NCBI RefSeq assembly: GCF_001954275.1
Contig: NZ_MBEU01000021.1
Coordinates: forward strand, 110,163 to 174,162
Length of the DNA stretch: 64,000 nucleotides
Source of the DNA: Mycobacterium sp. IS-836
GTDB taxonomy: Bacteria > Actinomycetota > Actinomycetes > Mycobacteriales > Mycobacteriaceae
Reading direction: 5' to 3'
This document shows, piece after piece, positions 53,218 to 62,146 of this stretch (the first letter of the stretch is position 1; each line of letters begins with the position of its first letter). The notes below the pieces were generated by a model. That model searched no databases. It saw only the letters and a program-made list of their open reading frames with translations, and had not been told where the DNA came from. A program made the position numbers and the translations under genes.

Positions 53218-54594
53218 ATGAGCAACGTACTGGATTTGATGGACCAGACCGCGTTCGCCGGCGAGCGAGCGACCGGGACCACCAACCTGCTGCAGTGCAT
53301 CTGGGTGTACAACCGCGCGCCCGACATCGACGGCTTGCGCAGGTTTCACCGCAATCTGCAGCGGGGACGGTTGTCGCGCCGCATCGAACGCTCCACCCTG
53401 CCGTTCGGCCGGCACCGCTGGGTCTCACCGCGCGGCCAGTCCGAGCTGGAGATCGTGCCGGCGCCGCGCCCACGGGACGAATTCGACGCCTGGCTGGAGG
53501 AGCAGGCCGACACGCGTCTCGATGCCGAGCGCGGGCCCGGCTGGCACCTTGCGGTGCTCCCGTTCACCGACGGCGGAGCGGGCGTGAGTTTCGTTATCTC
53601 ACATACCCTTATCGACGGCGTCGGGCTGTGCGAGGCGTTGGCGGACGCGGCCGCCGGTTACCGCGACCCGATCAACTGGCCCGCCGCCGGGTCGCGGCAG
53701 CGCTGGCGGGCGCTGCGGGAAGATGCCCGCCAGACCGCGCGGGACGTCCCGGCGATGGCGCGCGCCGTCGTTGCCGCGACCCGGCGGCGGGCCAGTTGAT
53801 CGGGTCGCGGTAACCGGCGGCCGCGTCCGCCAACGCCTCGCACAGCCCGACGCCGTCGATAAGGGTATGTGAGATAACGAAACTCACGCCCGCTCCGCCG
53901 TCGGTGAACGGGAGCACCGCAAGGTGCCAGCCGGGCCCGCGCTCTCGGCGGAACCAGCAACGCCTTGCTAGGGGGACTAGCGGCGCGCCTCGCCCAGCGA
54001 GCGGGGCGAGTCGCCCGAAACGGCATGGTCACGTTGGCGATACCCGTCAACGAGCGCGTCGACGGCGACACTCGCGCCAACGCCATCACAAGCACCGACA
54101 TCACGGTCGACCCTGCGGCGGCCGCGACGGACCTCACCGAGATCCGTTCCTCGATCAGGCGAGCGCTGATCCGCCACCGGGAGGCGCCCGACGAGCGGCT
54201 GGCACTGCTGCCCCTGGCTCCGCTGTTGCCGCGGTGGCTGATCAGGCGGATGGTCATCGTTGCTCTCGGCGGCGCGACGACCAGCGGATCGTCCAACCTG
54301 GGTGTGGTGAACGCCGCCGCCAACCGGCCCGACGGGTCGGCCGCGGACCACTTCGCCATGAAGTCGCTGTGCCCGGGTGCCACCACGGCGACGGTACAGC
54401 CAACCGGGGGCCTGCTCGGGTTGCTCTCGGGACGGGTGCACGGACAGGTCTTCGTCTCGATCTGCGCGTATCAGCCCGGGCGGCCGAACTCGAATGACCA
54501 GTTGCGCGAGCAACTTTCGAGCGTCCTGAACGAACTGTCCCTGTCGGCCACCATCGGCTGGCCGTGCCCCGAGCCGGTTGCCGACACACCCTGA
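53218..54594 (+). pseudogene. WS/DGAT-like acyltransferase, array member 5, broken by inverted duplication
   Basis: From ATG 53218 the protein follows the family for about 187 residues, including SHTLIDGVG (His129, Asp133), then ends at a TGA at 53797-53799 inside a reversed copy of its own sequence. After 53945 the forward coding sequence resumes (LGGTSNALLGGLAARLAQR) and runs intact to TGA 54592-54594, including the TSGSSNLGVVNAAANRPDG region. About 50 codons of the middle are missing. So N- and C-terminal halves survive but no full product can be made. Either a recent mutation or an assembly artefact. Confidence 0.85.
53527..53944. repeat. perfect 173-bp inverted repeat with 72-bp loop
   Basis: 53527-53699 and 53772-53944 are exact reverse complements; 53700-53771 is the loop. 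The outer edge falls at GAGCGC, which resembles the CGCGCTC expected before LGGTSN in this gene family, and the inner edge at TGCCGCGACCC, which also occurs in the forward sequence. Short matching sequences at both edges are a sign of template switching. Confidence 0.97.
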
Positions 54595-54690
54595 GCACAA
54601 CGCGCAAAACCGGGGAATCGCGGCTAATGGCGACTATCGCCGACAAGCGAGACCCCGCGCTGACGCCGCCATAAGTTCGATCTATCGAAG
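54593..54690 (+). promoter_or_regulatory. repeated intergenic element, copy C
   Basis: Copy C begins in the TGA stop of array member 5 and ends about 31 bp before the mmpL start. It is the copy closest to the three-way consensus. Position before mmpL suggests it carries or modulates the mmpL promoter. Confidence 0.75.
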
Positions 54691-54721
54691 ACGGTTCGAC
54701 ACACCATAGAGGGGTTTCAGA

Positions 54722-57700
54722 ATGTTCAAGCCTGCCGCCGTACCCAGCGCCGCCGGCGCTTCGGCCCCCGCGACGGGCGTGTTCGGGGGACTAGGGGGCC
54801 TCGTCGTGCGCGTGCCCTGGCTCATCATCGCCGCCTGGGCCGCGGTGGTTGCCGTGTTGGCGGTGGCGTTCCCTCCCCTGACCAAGGTCGTGGAAAGCAA
54901 GCCCCTACAGCCGTTTCCGCCCCAGGCGATGGCGGCCGCCGACCAGATGGCCAAGGATTTCGGTGAGTCCGCACAGAACATCCTGGTCGTGGTGCTGACC
55001 GACAACCGGGGTCTGCAGCCCGCCGACGAGCAGACCTACGCCAAGCTGGCGGCCACATTGCGCGGCGACGCCCGCGACGTGAGCGGCGTACACGACGTCG
55101 TGACCACCCCCGCGCTGCGTCCATTGATGGTCAGCGCGGACAACCAGGCGTTCTACATGGCGGTGAGCCTGCGGGCGCCGGCCGGGACTCCGGAGTCCAC
55201 GCGGGCATACCAGCGGATCATGGAGATCGCCAAGCGTTCTACCGCGGGGTCGACGCTGACCGCGGAGCTGACCGGCCAGGGCGCCATGGCCGGCGACCTG
55301 ACCATCGTCAGCACCCGGGACATGCACATGATCGAAATGGTCACCGCGTTGCTGGTGCTGGCCATCCTGCTGGTGATCTACCGGCGGCCGGTCATGGTGG
55401 CGGTGGTGCTGATAGTCCTCGGTATTTCGGTCACGTCGGCGCAGGGAGCGGTGTCGGCGCTAGTGCAGGCCGGGCTCGGGGTGTCCTCGCTGACGATCGC
55501 GTTGATGACGGCCATGATCTTCGGCGCTGGCACCGACTATGCCGTGTTCCTGATCAGCCGTTACCACGAGTACATCCGGTCGGGGATGAACTCCGATGTG
55601 GCCGTTCAGAAGGCGCTGAGTTCGATCGGTGAGGTCATCGCGGCGTCAGCGGCCACCGTCGCCGTCACGTTCCTGGGCATGGTGTTCACCCGACTGCCCG
55701 CGTTCACGAGTATTGGTCCGGCGCTTGCCGTTTCGGTCGGGATGGCGTTTGTCGCCGCCGTCACGCTGTTGCCCGCCATGCTCGTGCTCGCCGGCCGGCG
55801 CGGTTGGGTGAAGCCACGACCGCCGCTCACTGGCCGCATGTGGCAGCGCTCAGCCGTTCAGCTGGTGCGCCGGCCGAAGGCGCACCTGCTGGTCAGCGTG
55901 TCGGTACTCATCGTGCTGGCAAGCTGCGCGGCGTTCCTGCGGCCGAGCTTCAACGACCGCCTGCAGTTGCCGCAGTCGGCGCCCAGCAACGTGGGCTACT
56001 CGACGATGGCAGCTCACTTTTCGACGAGCACCCTGCTGCCGGAGTACATCTACGTCCGGTCGCCGCACGACCTGCGGACGTCGCGGGCCCTGGCCGATCT
56101 GGACCAGATGGCGCAACGCGTTTCGCAGCTGCCCGACATCGCGGCGGTGCGCGGCATCACGCGGCCTACCGGGCAGCCGCTGGATCAGGCGAAGCTCAGC
56201 AACGAGGCCGGCACGGTCGGCTCCAAGCTCCAGGACGCGTCGACCCAGATCAGCGACCGGACCAGCGACCTCGACGCGCTCACCAACGGCGCCGACCAAC
56301 TAGCGGCCAGCCTTGCCCAAGTCCGCGACCAGGTCCGCGCCGCCAGCGGGCCGATGACCCAGCTCGCCGCGACGGTGGGCCAGGCGCAGCAGCAGCTCGG
56401 CGCGGCGGCCACCGTGCTCGACACCGTACGTCAGCTGGCTAGCGGGTCCGTTGCGACGCTCGCAAACAGCGTTGCCGCGGCCGCGGCCCCGATGCTCGGT
56501 GGTTCGATCCCGCGCCCCTCGGTTGACGCCGTCCAGGCGGCGGTGCAGAACCTGACCGGACTCTTGGCCACGACATCGAACAGCCTGCGGGCGGCGGGCG
56601 GCAGCACCGCCGGCATGTCGCAGAAGATCGGGGCCATGCAGGCGGCCGCCGACCAACTAGCCGACGGGAGCCGGCGGCTGGCCGTTGGCGTGCGTACCCT
56701 CGTCGAGCAGACCAAGAAGATGGGCTTGGGCATGAGCCAGGCGGCCGACTTCCTGCTGTCGATGAAGCGCGACGCCACGACGCCTTCCATGGCCGGCCTG
56801 TACATCCCGCCGCAGGTGATCACCTCGGACGACTTCAAAAACGCGGCCAAGATGTTCATCTCACCCGACGGCCACGCGGTGCGCTACATGGTCGAAACGA
56901 AGTTTGACCCCTTCAGCACCGCCGCGATGAACCAGGTCGAGTCGATCCTGGACACCGCGCGCGGTGCGCAACCGAACACCACGCTGTCGGACGCGACAAT
57001 CTCGATGGTCGGCATGACGCCGATGTACACCACGCTGCGCAGCTACTACAACAACGACTTCCGGTTGATCGTCATGATGACGCTGCTCGTCGTGTTCGTC
57101 ATCCTGGTGATCTTGCTGCGGGCGCTCGTGGCTCCGCTGTATCTGATTGCCTCCGTAGTGATCTCGTACCTGTCGGCGGTGGGGCTGGGTGTCGTCTTCT
57201 TCCAGTTCGTGCTCCACCAGGCGATCAGCTGGAACGTGCAGGCGACCGCGTTCATCGTGCTGGTGGCCGTCGGCGCCGACTACAACCTGTTGTTGATCAC
57301 ACGCATTCGCGAAGAGTCACGCTTCGGCATCCGATCCGGCATCATCCGCGCCGTCCGTTCGACGGGTGGTGTCATCACGTCTGCCGGCATCATCTTCGCC
57401 GCCTCGATGTTCGGCATGCTGACCGGCAGCCTGTCGACCATGGTGCAAACGGGGTTCATCATCGGCATGGGCTTGTTGATCGACACCTTCGTGGTCCGCA
57501 CGGTCACGGTGCCGGCCCTGGCCGCTCTGGTAGGGAACGCCAACTGGTGGCCCGGCAGGCCGGCCAAGGTCGCCAAGCCGGCGAAGGCCGTCCCCGCTGC
57601 TACCGGGCGGGCCCCCGCGACGCTCACCTGCATCCACGGCGACGTGTCGCATGCCTTGGTGGCCACCAATATTCGCCGCTCGGCGGCCCGGCGCCGGCGG

Positions 57701-57895
57701 GCGCTGGCCCGGCAGGACGCACGGGCTCGTCGCGCGTCGATAGCGGGCACCGGGCCACTCGCCCGGCGAGCCTGCGCCGGGGGCATCGAGCCTGCGCGCG
57801 AATCGCCGCTCAGCGCAGGGGACGCGCCGACTTGGCGTTGGCCGCGAATTCCTGCTCCGGGCGGCCCGTCGTGCCGTAGCGCAACCCGACGGTGA
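54722..57895 (+). CDS. mmpL: MmpL-family RND lipid transporter
   Basis: The product has 1057 residues with about 12 membrane helices. The first is at about 28-50; the Asp-Tyr proton-relay pairs are GAGTDYAVFLI (Asp272, Tyr273) and GADYNLLLI (Asp853, Tyr854). A long second periplasmic loop, about 450-690, contains coiled-coil-like heptads (LDALTNGADQLAASLAQVRDQ, shortened here to LDALTNGADQLAAS). The size and loop fit the MmpL4/8/10 group, which export lipids to the outer membrane by proton motive force. A basic tail of about 110 residues ends in sequence antisense to the response-regulator gene (86-bp overlap), which is unusual. Confidence 0.9.
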   Translation: MFKPAAVPSAAGASAPATGVFGGLGGLVVRVPWLIIAAWAAVVAVLAVAFPPLTKVVESKPLQPFPPQAMAAADQMAKDFGESAQNILVVVLTDNRGLQPADEQTYAKLAATLRGDARDVSGVHDVVTTPALRPLMVSADNQAFYMAVSLRAPAGTPESTRAYQRIMEIAKRSTAGSTLTAELTGQGAMAGDLTIVSTRDMHMIEMVTALLVLAILLVIYRRPVMVAVVLIVLGISVTSAQGAVSALVQAGLGVSSLTIALMTAMIFGAGTDYAVFLISRYHEYIRSGMNSDVAVQKALSSIGEVIAASAATVAVTFLGMVFTRLPAFTSIGPALAVSVGMAFVAAVTLLPAMLVLAGRRGWVKPRPPLTGRMWQRSAVQLVRRPKAHLLVSVSVLIVLASCAAFLRPSFNDRLQLPQSAPSNVGYSTMAAHFSTSTLLPEYIYVRSPHDLRTSRALADLDQMAQRVSQLPDIAAVRGITRPTGQPLDQAKLSNEAGTVGSKLQDASTQISDRTSDLDALTNGADQLAASLAQVRDQVRAASGPMTQLAATVGQAQQQLGAAATVLDTVRQLASGSVATLANSVAAAAAPMLGGSIPRPSVDAVQAAVQNLTGLLATTSNSLRAAGGSTAGMSQKIGAMQAAADQLADGSRRLAVGVRTLVEQTKKMGLGMSQAADFLLSMKRDATTPSMAGLYIPPQVITSDDFKNAAKMFISPDGHAVRYMVETKFDPFSTAAMNQVESILDTARGAQPNTTLSDATISMVGMTPMYTTLRSYYNNDFRLIVMMTLLVVFVILVILLRALVAPLYLIASVVISYLSAVGLGVVFFQFVLHQAISWNVQATAFIVLVAVGADYNLLLITRIREESRFGIRSGIIRAVRSTGGVITSAGIIFAASMFGMLTGSLSTMVQTGFIIGMGLLIDTFVVRTVTVPALAALVGNANWWPGRPAKVAKPAKAVPAATGRAPATLTCIHGDVSHALVATNIRRSAARRRRALARQDARARRASIAGTGPLARRACAGGIEPARESPLSAGDAPTWRWPRIPAPGGPSCRSATRR

Positions 57896-58502
57896 CGTCA
57901 CCGTCACCGGCCAGCGCCGCCAGATACCGCTGGGCGGTCGCCCGCGAAATCCCGATGGCCGCGGAAACCTCCGCCGCCGACTTGGGCCTTTCTGATGCGC
58001 GCAACGCTTGCAGCACAAGCTGTTTGGTGGATGAAGCCGCGATGGTGGCCTGCGCAGGGGGAGCGATCCTGGGGCGCAGGGCGTCCAGCGCCGCGTCCAC
58101 ATCGTTCGCGGTGAGGTTTTGGGCGGCCAGGATCTTGCGGTAGCGCGCGTAGCCCGCCAGGCGCGCGGCCAACTCGGTCGTTGCGAACGGCTTGACGAGG
58201 TAGTTCACCGCGCCCGCCGACATCGCGGCGCGGATCGTGGCCGCCTCGGTTGCCGCCGTCAAAACGATGCTGTCGCACTGCAATTCGCGGATGAAGTCGA
58301 TGCCGGACCCATCGGGCAGGTAGACGTCGACCAGCGCGAGGTCGACGGCGGGCGCCTCCCGCACGGCCTCGCGAGCGGCCGAGAGCGTGTTCACTGTCGC
58401 GGCGACGGTGAAGCCCGGCAGCGTGTTGACCACCTCGGCGTGCAGGTTGGCGACGCGGAAGTCGTCATCGACCACCAGGACGGTCAGCTCTGCGTCACCC
58501 AT
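57810..58502 (-). CDS. CitB/DcuR-type response regulator
   Basis: The product has 230 residues. The receiver domain has the acidic cluster VVDDDF at residues 11-15, phospho-acceptor Asp59 in LALVDVYLPDGSG, and the Lys in NYLVKPF. The C-terminal DNA-binding domain (about 165-230) has the helix-turn-helix SAAEVSAAIGISRATAQRYL of the CitB family. Its start overlaps the sensor kinase stop by 19 bp, so the two are one operon. It probably controls uptake or use of a dicarboxylate or citrate, but no such gene is adjacent. Confidence 0.9.
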   Translation of the reverse strand: MGDAELTVLVVDDDFRVANLHAEVVNTLPGFTVAATVNTLSAAREAVREAPAVDLALVDVYLPDGSGIDFIRELQCDSIVLTAATEAATIRAAMSAGAVNYLVKPFATTELAARLAGYARYRKILAAQNLTANDVDAALDALRPRIAPPAQATIAASSTKQLVLQALRASERPKSAAEVSAAIGISRATAQRYLAALAGDGDVTVGLRYGTTGRPEQEFAANAKSARPLR

Positions 58503-60169
58503 TGCGCCTCCTCAACCATCACGCCCGGGAGCCGGGCCATGAACTCCGCGCCGCGCAGCGGCACCTCCGGATTGCCCGCACTGGCCAACCACAGGTCGCC
58601 ACCGAGGGCGCGGCTGATCTGCCGCGACAACGCAAGGCCGATACCGCGGCCGCCCGGTATACCGGAATCCGGCTTCGTGGTCCGGCCCTCGGTGAACAGA
58701 TCCTCGACGAAGTCTGGCGCCACGCCGTCGCCGCTGTCGGCCACCGTGATGTGCAGCGTCGAACCATCTTGCAGCAGCTCGACTTCCACCTCGTTGGTCT
58801 CGTTGTCGCTCAACCGAACCGCGTCGATCGCGTTGTCCAGCAGATTTCCCACGACGGTGGTGACGTCGACTGGCAGCACGAGCCGGCCGGGCACCCAGGT
58901 GTTCTCGCCGATCGTCAGCGTCACGCCCGCCTCGCGGGCGGCTGCGGCCTTGGCGGCCAAGAATGCCTGCAGGTAGGCATCGCGGATGGAGTCGATACCG
59001 GGTAGCGCGGACCCAAGCGGTCCCGATCCGAGCAGTTCTTCCAGGTATTGCAGTCCCTCGTCGACGTGCCCGCCATGCAACAAGCCGTTCAGTAAGTGCA
59101 GACGGTTGGCGAACTCGTGGCGTTGTGCGCGTAACACCGTGCTCATGAGCTGCACGGCGTCGAGTTGCCGGGTCAGCGATTCGACGTCGGTTCGGTCCCG
59201 CACCACCAGAACCGTTCCCAGCTCGCGTCCTTCGCGCCATACCGGCCGAGCCGAGACCACGACGATGCGTTCGCCGACGGTGGCCAACGTGGGTGCCGAA
59301 TCGGCGGAATTCAACACGTCGAGCACTCGCGGGGTCAGGCCGATCTGGTCAATGGGTCGGCCCGTTTCGTTGCCGATCTCGAGCAGCCGGCACGCCTCGT
59401 CGTTGATGAACGTGGTTTGTCGGGATGTGTCCACCGCTAGCACACCCTCGCCGATGCCCTGCAGCACCGCCGCCTGACTGCGTACCAGTTCGGTGATCTC
59501 GGCCGGCCGCAAACCCAGCGTCAGCCCTCGCCACCGCCGGGCAAGGGCCAACGAAGCGCCGGCGCCGATCAGCAGGAGAACGCCTCCCATCGCGCCCAGC
59601 ACCTGCAGATTTTTCGAAAATTGATCGTCGAAGGCCTTCGTGGAGATGCCGACGATGACCACACCCAACACCCGATTGGAACCCGGCTCGAACACTGGGA
59701 CTTTCGCAACGATTGCGCGTCCGAAAACGGTGTCGTCATGCGACGTTATCTCCTGCCCGGCCAACGGTGCCGCGATGTCGGCGAGGACATGATGGGCCAA
59801 CCTGTCGCGCTGCGGAGACGCGACCCTGATGCCGGCTGCGTTGGCCACCACGACGAACAAAACGTGGGTGCGCTGTTCAACCCGTGAAGCAACACCTTGG
59901 ATCGGACCCGCTGCCAGTTCGCCGATCAATTCCGGGCTGGGGGTCAACGGTGCTGCGTCGTAGCGCGCGATGTTCGTGACCACCGTTGGCGATGAGGCGA
60001 CGACGCGGGCGATATCGGTGGCATGGACATGGTATTGGCTGTCCAGGCGCTGGCGGTTGAATAGGGCAAAGAGCACGAACGCGATGATTAACGCCAGCGT
60101 CACCACGACGAGCTGCAACACCAATACCTGGGTGGCGAGTCGCAAGTCGATGCGACCCTTGGCGGCCAT
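58484..60169 (-). CDS. CitA/DcuS-type sensor histidine kinase
   Basis: The product has 561 residues. Two membrane helices at about 13-38 and 185-207 enclose a periplasmic PAS-like sensor (about 40-180) with HATDIARVVASSP and VVVGISTKAF. A cytosolic PAS domain follows (about 225-320). The dimerisation motif is QRHEFANRLHLLNGLLHGG with His351, the SpoOB-type helix found in CitA and DcuS. The ATPase has DNAIDAV (about 446) and GGRGIGLAL (about 508). It senses a small carboxylate outside the cell in known relatives. Confidence 0.9.
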   Translation of the reverse strand: MAAKGRIDLRLATQVLVLQLVVVTLALIIAFVLFALFNRQRLDSQYHVHATDIARVVASSPTVVTNIARYDAAPLTPSPELIGELAAGPIQGVASRVEQRTHVLFVVVANAAGIRVASPQRDRLAHHVLADIAAPLAGQEITSHDDTVFGRAIVAKVPVFEPGSNRVLGVVIVGISTKAFDDQFSKNLQVLGAMGGVLLLIGAGASLALARRWRGLTLGLRPAEITELVRSQAAVLQGIGEGVLAVDTSRQTTFINDEACRLLEIGNETGRPIDQIGLTPRVLDVLNSADSAPTLATVGERIVVVSARPVWREGRELGTVLVVRDRTDVESLTRQLDAVQLMSTVLRAQRHEFANRLHLLNGLLHGGHVDEGLQYLEELLGSGPLGSALPGIDSIRDAYLQAFLAAKAAAAREAGVTLTIGENTWVPGRLVLPVDVTTVVGNLLDNAIDAVRLSDNETNEVEVELLQDGSTLHITVADSGDGVAPDFVEDLFTEGRTTKPDSGIPGGRGIGLALSRQISRALGGDLWLASAGNPEVPLRGAEFMARLPGVMVEEAQWVTQS

Positions 60170-60232
60170 GAGGGGACCGTACCACCGAGCTGAGCAGAAT
60201 GCGCAAAAGTCGCGCGCGTCGCGGCAGCTCGA

Positions 60233-61054
60233 TTACAGATGCGCCAAAAGCCGCTCGGCGAACACCTCGGGATGCTCCCGGTGCATGAAGTGCCCGCCTG
60301 GTACCTCCTCGACGACGTACTCGTTGTCGAACATCTGGGCCGCGGATCGATAGTCGGAGGGCTCGAGGACTGGATCGTCGAGCCCCGCAAAGACAACCGT
60401 TGGCACCGTGATTCGCGCCCGCAGCGACGCGCTGGGGATGGGGGACAGCTTGCGGTAATAGCCGAGCGCCGCATTCAAGCTCGCCCGGTTGGAAAAGCAC
60501 GCGCGCACGGCGTCGAACTCTTCGGGATCGGGATTCCAGGCGGGGGACCAACGCCGATAGATGGCGGGAAGGGCCGCAAAGTCATTGCGCGCGAAGCGGT
60601 TCGACGCTCCCGGCAGCTTGTACGCCACGAAATGACGAGCGCCCCAAAGCTTCTTCGGTGACGGCTTGAGCGTCGCCGGATGGGGAATGGCCATGACGAT
60701 TAGCTTCGTCACCCGCTCTGGGCCCAGCGCCGCCGCGCCGTATGCGGCCGAGGCGCCCCAGTCGTGCCCGATGACGACCGCGTCGCGCGCGCCGAGCGCC
60801 TCGATCAGCGCAAGCGGATCACGCGCCAGGGTCTCTTGGTCGGTGTCGCGATCCGGGATCGCGCTGGGGTGATAGCCACGCAGGAACGGGCTGACCGCGC
60901 GGTATCCGCCGGCGGCGATGCGCGGGCGAAGATCGTCCCACGTGTGCGCAGTGTCCGGAAACCCGTGCAGCATCAGCACGAGAGGCCCGGAACCCTCCTC
61001 GAGATAGGCGAATTTCAGCCCATTCGCCTCGACGAAACGGATCGTTGTGGCCAT
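60233..61054 (-). CDS. alpha/beta hydrolase, epoxide-hydrolase-like
   Basis: The product has 273 residues. HGFPDTAHTWDDL gives the oxyanion region and GHDWGASAAYGAA has Asp as nucleophile (HDWG), as in epoxide hydrolases and haloalkane dehalogenases. The second acid is in FAGLDDPV and the His in PGGHFMHREHPE. The cap region contains the Tyr residues used for epoxide opening in relatives. It is transcribed in the same direction as the two-component genes, with 63 bp between its stop and the kinase start, and need not be co-transcribed. Confidence 0.85.
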   Translation of the reverse strand: MATTIRFVEANGLKFAYLEEGSGPLVLMLHGFPDTAHTWDDLRPRIAAGGYRAVSPFLRGYHPSAIPDRDTDQETLARDPLALIEALGARDAVVIGHDWGASAAYGAAALGPERVTKLIVMAIPHPATLKPSPKKLWGARHFVAYKLPGASNRFARNDFAALPAIYRRWSPAWNPDPEEFDAVRACFSNRASLNAALGYYRKLSPIPSASLRARITVPTVVFAGLDDPVLEPSDYRSAAQMFDNEYVVEEVPGGHFMHREHPEVFAERLLAHL

Positions 61055-61086
61055 GGCCTCCGGACACTACGCCGTTTAGTGGCCGG

Positions 61087-62085
61087 TTAGTGCTCGGCGG
61101 GATAGGCGTGGATCAACGCGCTGGTGAGTTTCGGGACGGCATGCGTCAGTTCGTGTTCAGCGTCGTGGGCGATGCGGTGCGCCTGCGCCAGATCGAGAGT
61201 GGGATCGACGTCCAATTCGGCATCGGCGTGCAGGCGGTGCCCGATCCAGCGCATCCGCACACTGCGCACAGCGCGCACCCCGGGACGGGCCGCCAACGCG
61301 CGTTCGGCGGCGTCGACCATCTCGGGGTCCACACCGTCAAGTAAGCGACGGAACACGTCGCGCGCGGCCGTCCGCAGAACGGCCAGGATTGCCGCGGTGA
61401 TGACCAGGCCCGTGATCGGGTCCGCCAGCGGGAACCCAAGCGCGACACCGCCGGCCGAGCACAGCACCGCCAGGGAAGTCAGGCCGTCGGTGCGTGCATG
61501 CAAGCCGTCAGCGACCAAGGCGGCGGAGCCCAGCCGCCGTCCGACCCTCATCCGGTAGAGGGCCACCGATTCGTTTCCGACGAACCCGATCAGCCCGGCC
61601 AGCGCAACCCATCCGATGTGCCCGATCGGTTCGGGATGGGTCAGCCGCACGATGGCTTGGTATCCGGCGACGATCGCCGACAGCGTTATCGTCGCGACCA
61701 CGAACAAACCGGCCAGATCCTCCGCGCGACCGAACCCGTAGGTGTAGCGGCGCGTGGCGGCCTTGGTACCCAACGCGAACGCCATCCACAACGGCACCGC
61801 GGTCAGGGCGTCGGAGAAGTTGTGGATGGTATCGGCCGCCAGCGCAACGGATCCGGACATCATGACGACGGCGAGCTGGGCAGTCGCGGTCAGCCCGAGT
61901 ACCACCAGGCTGATCTTGACGGCTCGGATCCCCGCGACACTGGATTCCAGGGCGTCGTCGATGCTGTCGGCGGCACCGTGGGAGTGCGGGGCGAAGATCT
62001 CCCTGATCGCCCCGCGCAGACCTTGCGGATGGTCATGGTCATGGTCATGGGGGTTGGCATGGGCAATACAGCTATCTGCATGCAT
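61087..62085 (-). CDS. cation diffusion facilitator (CDF) transporter
   Basis: The product has 332 residues from ATG 62085; the TTG at 62091 is not needed. An N-terminal His loop, PHDHDHDHP, is a metal chaperone-like region. Six membrane helices follow, with metal site AADTIHNFSDALTAVP in helix 2 and VADGLHARTDGLTSLA in helix 5, both with the D/H pattern of zinc, iron or cobalt exporters. The C-terminal cytosolic domain has HRLHADAELDVDP. Likely role is metal efflux. The start codon sits in GTATGCATGCA, a palindromic stretch that may be an operator. Confidence 0.88.
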   Translation of the reverse strand: MHADSCIAHANPHDHDHDHPQGLRGAIREIFAPHSHGAADSIDDALESSVAGIRAVKISLVVLGLTATAQLAVVMMSGSVALAADTIHNFSDALTAVPLWMAFALGTKAATRRYTYGFGRAEDLAGLFVVATITLSAIVAGYQAIVRLTHPEPIGHIGWVALAGLIGFVGNESVALYRMRVGRRLGSAALVADGLHARTDGLTSLAVLCSAGGVALGFPLADPITGLVITAAILAVLRTAARDVFRRLLDGVDPEMVDAAERALAARPGVRAVRSVRMRWIGHRLHADAELDVDPTLDLAQAHRIAHDAEHELTHAVPKLTSALIHAYPAEH

Positions 62086-62146
62086 ACGCAAATAGTAGGC
62101 ATTGACTCTGGCGTCTCGCCACCCGATGGTCGCCTACCATCAGCGC

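Noticed and set aside
53672..53917. minus-strand frame with MLPFTDGGAGVSFVISH, looking like a reversed acyltransferase
   Set aside because: It is only the reverse-complement arm of the inverted duplication in array member 5, not a separate gene.
47520..54594. non-ribosomal peptide synthetase fragments
   Set aside because: Condensation-like fold only; no adenylation, carrier or thioesterase domains, and the late SSNLG motif fits WS/DGAT.
62075..62100. metal-responsive operator ahead of the CDF gene
   Set aside because: TGCATGCA is palindromic, but it overlaps the first codons and no ArsR/SmtB gene is adjacent; evidence is too thin for a separate feature.
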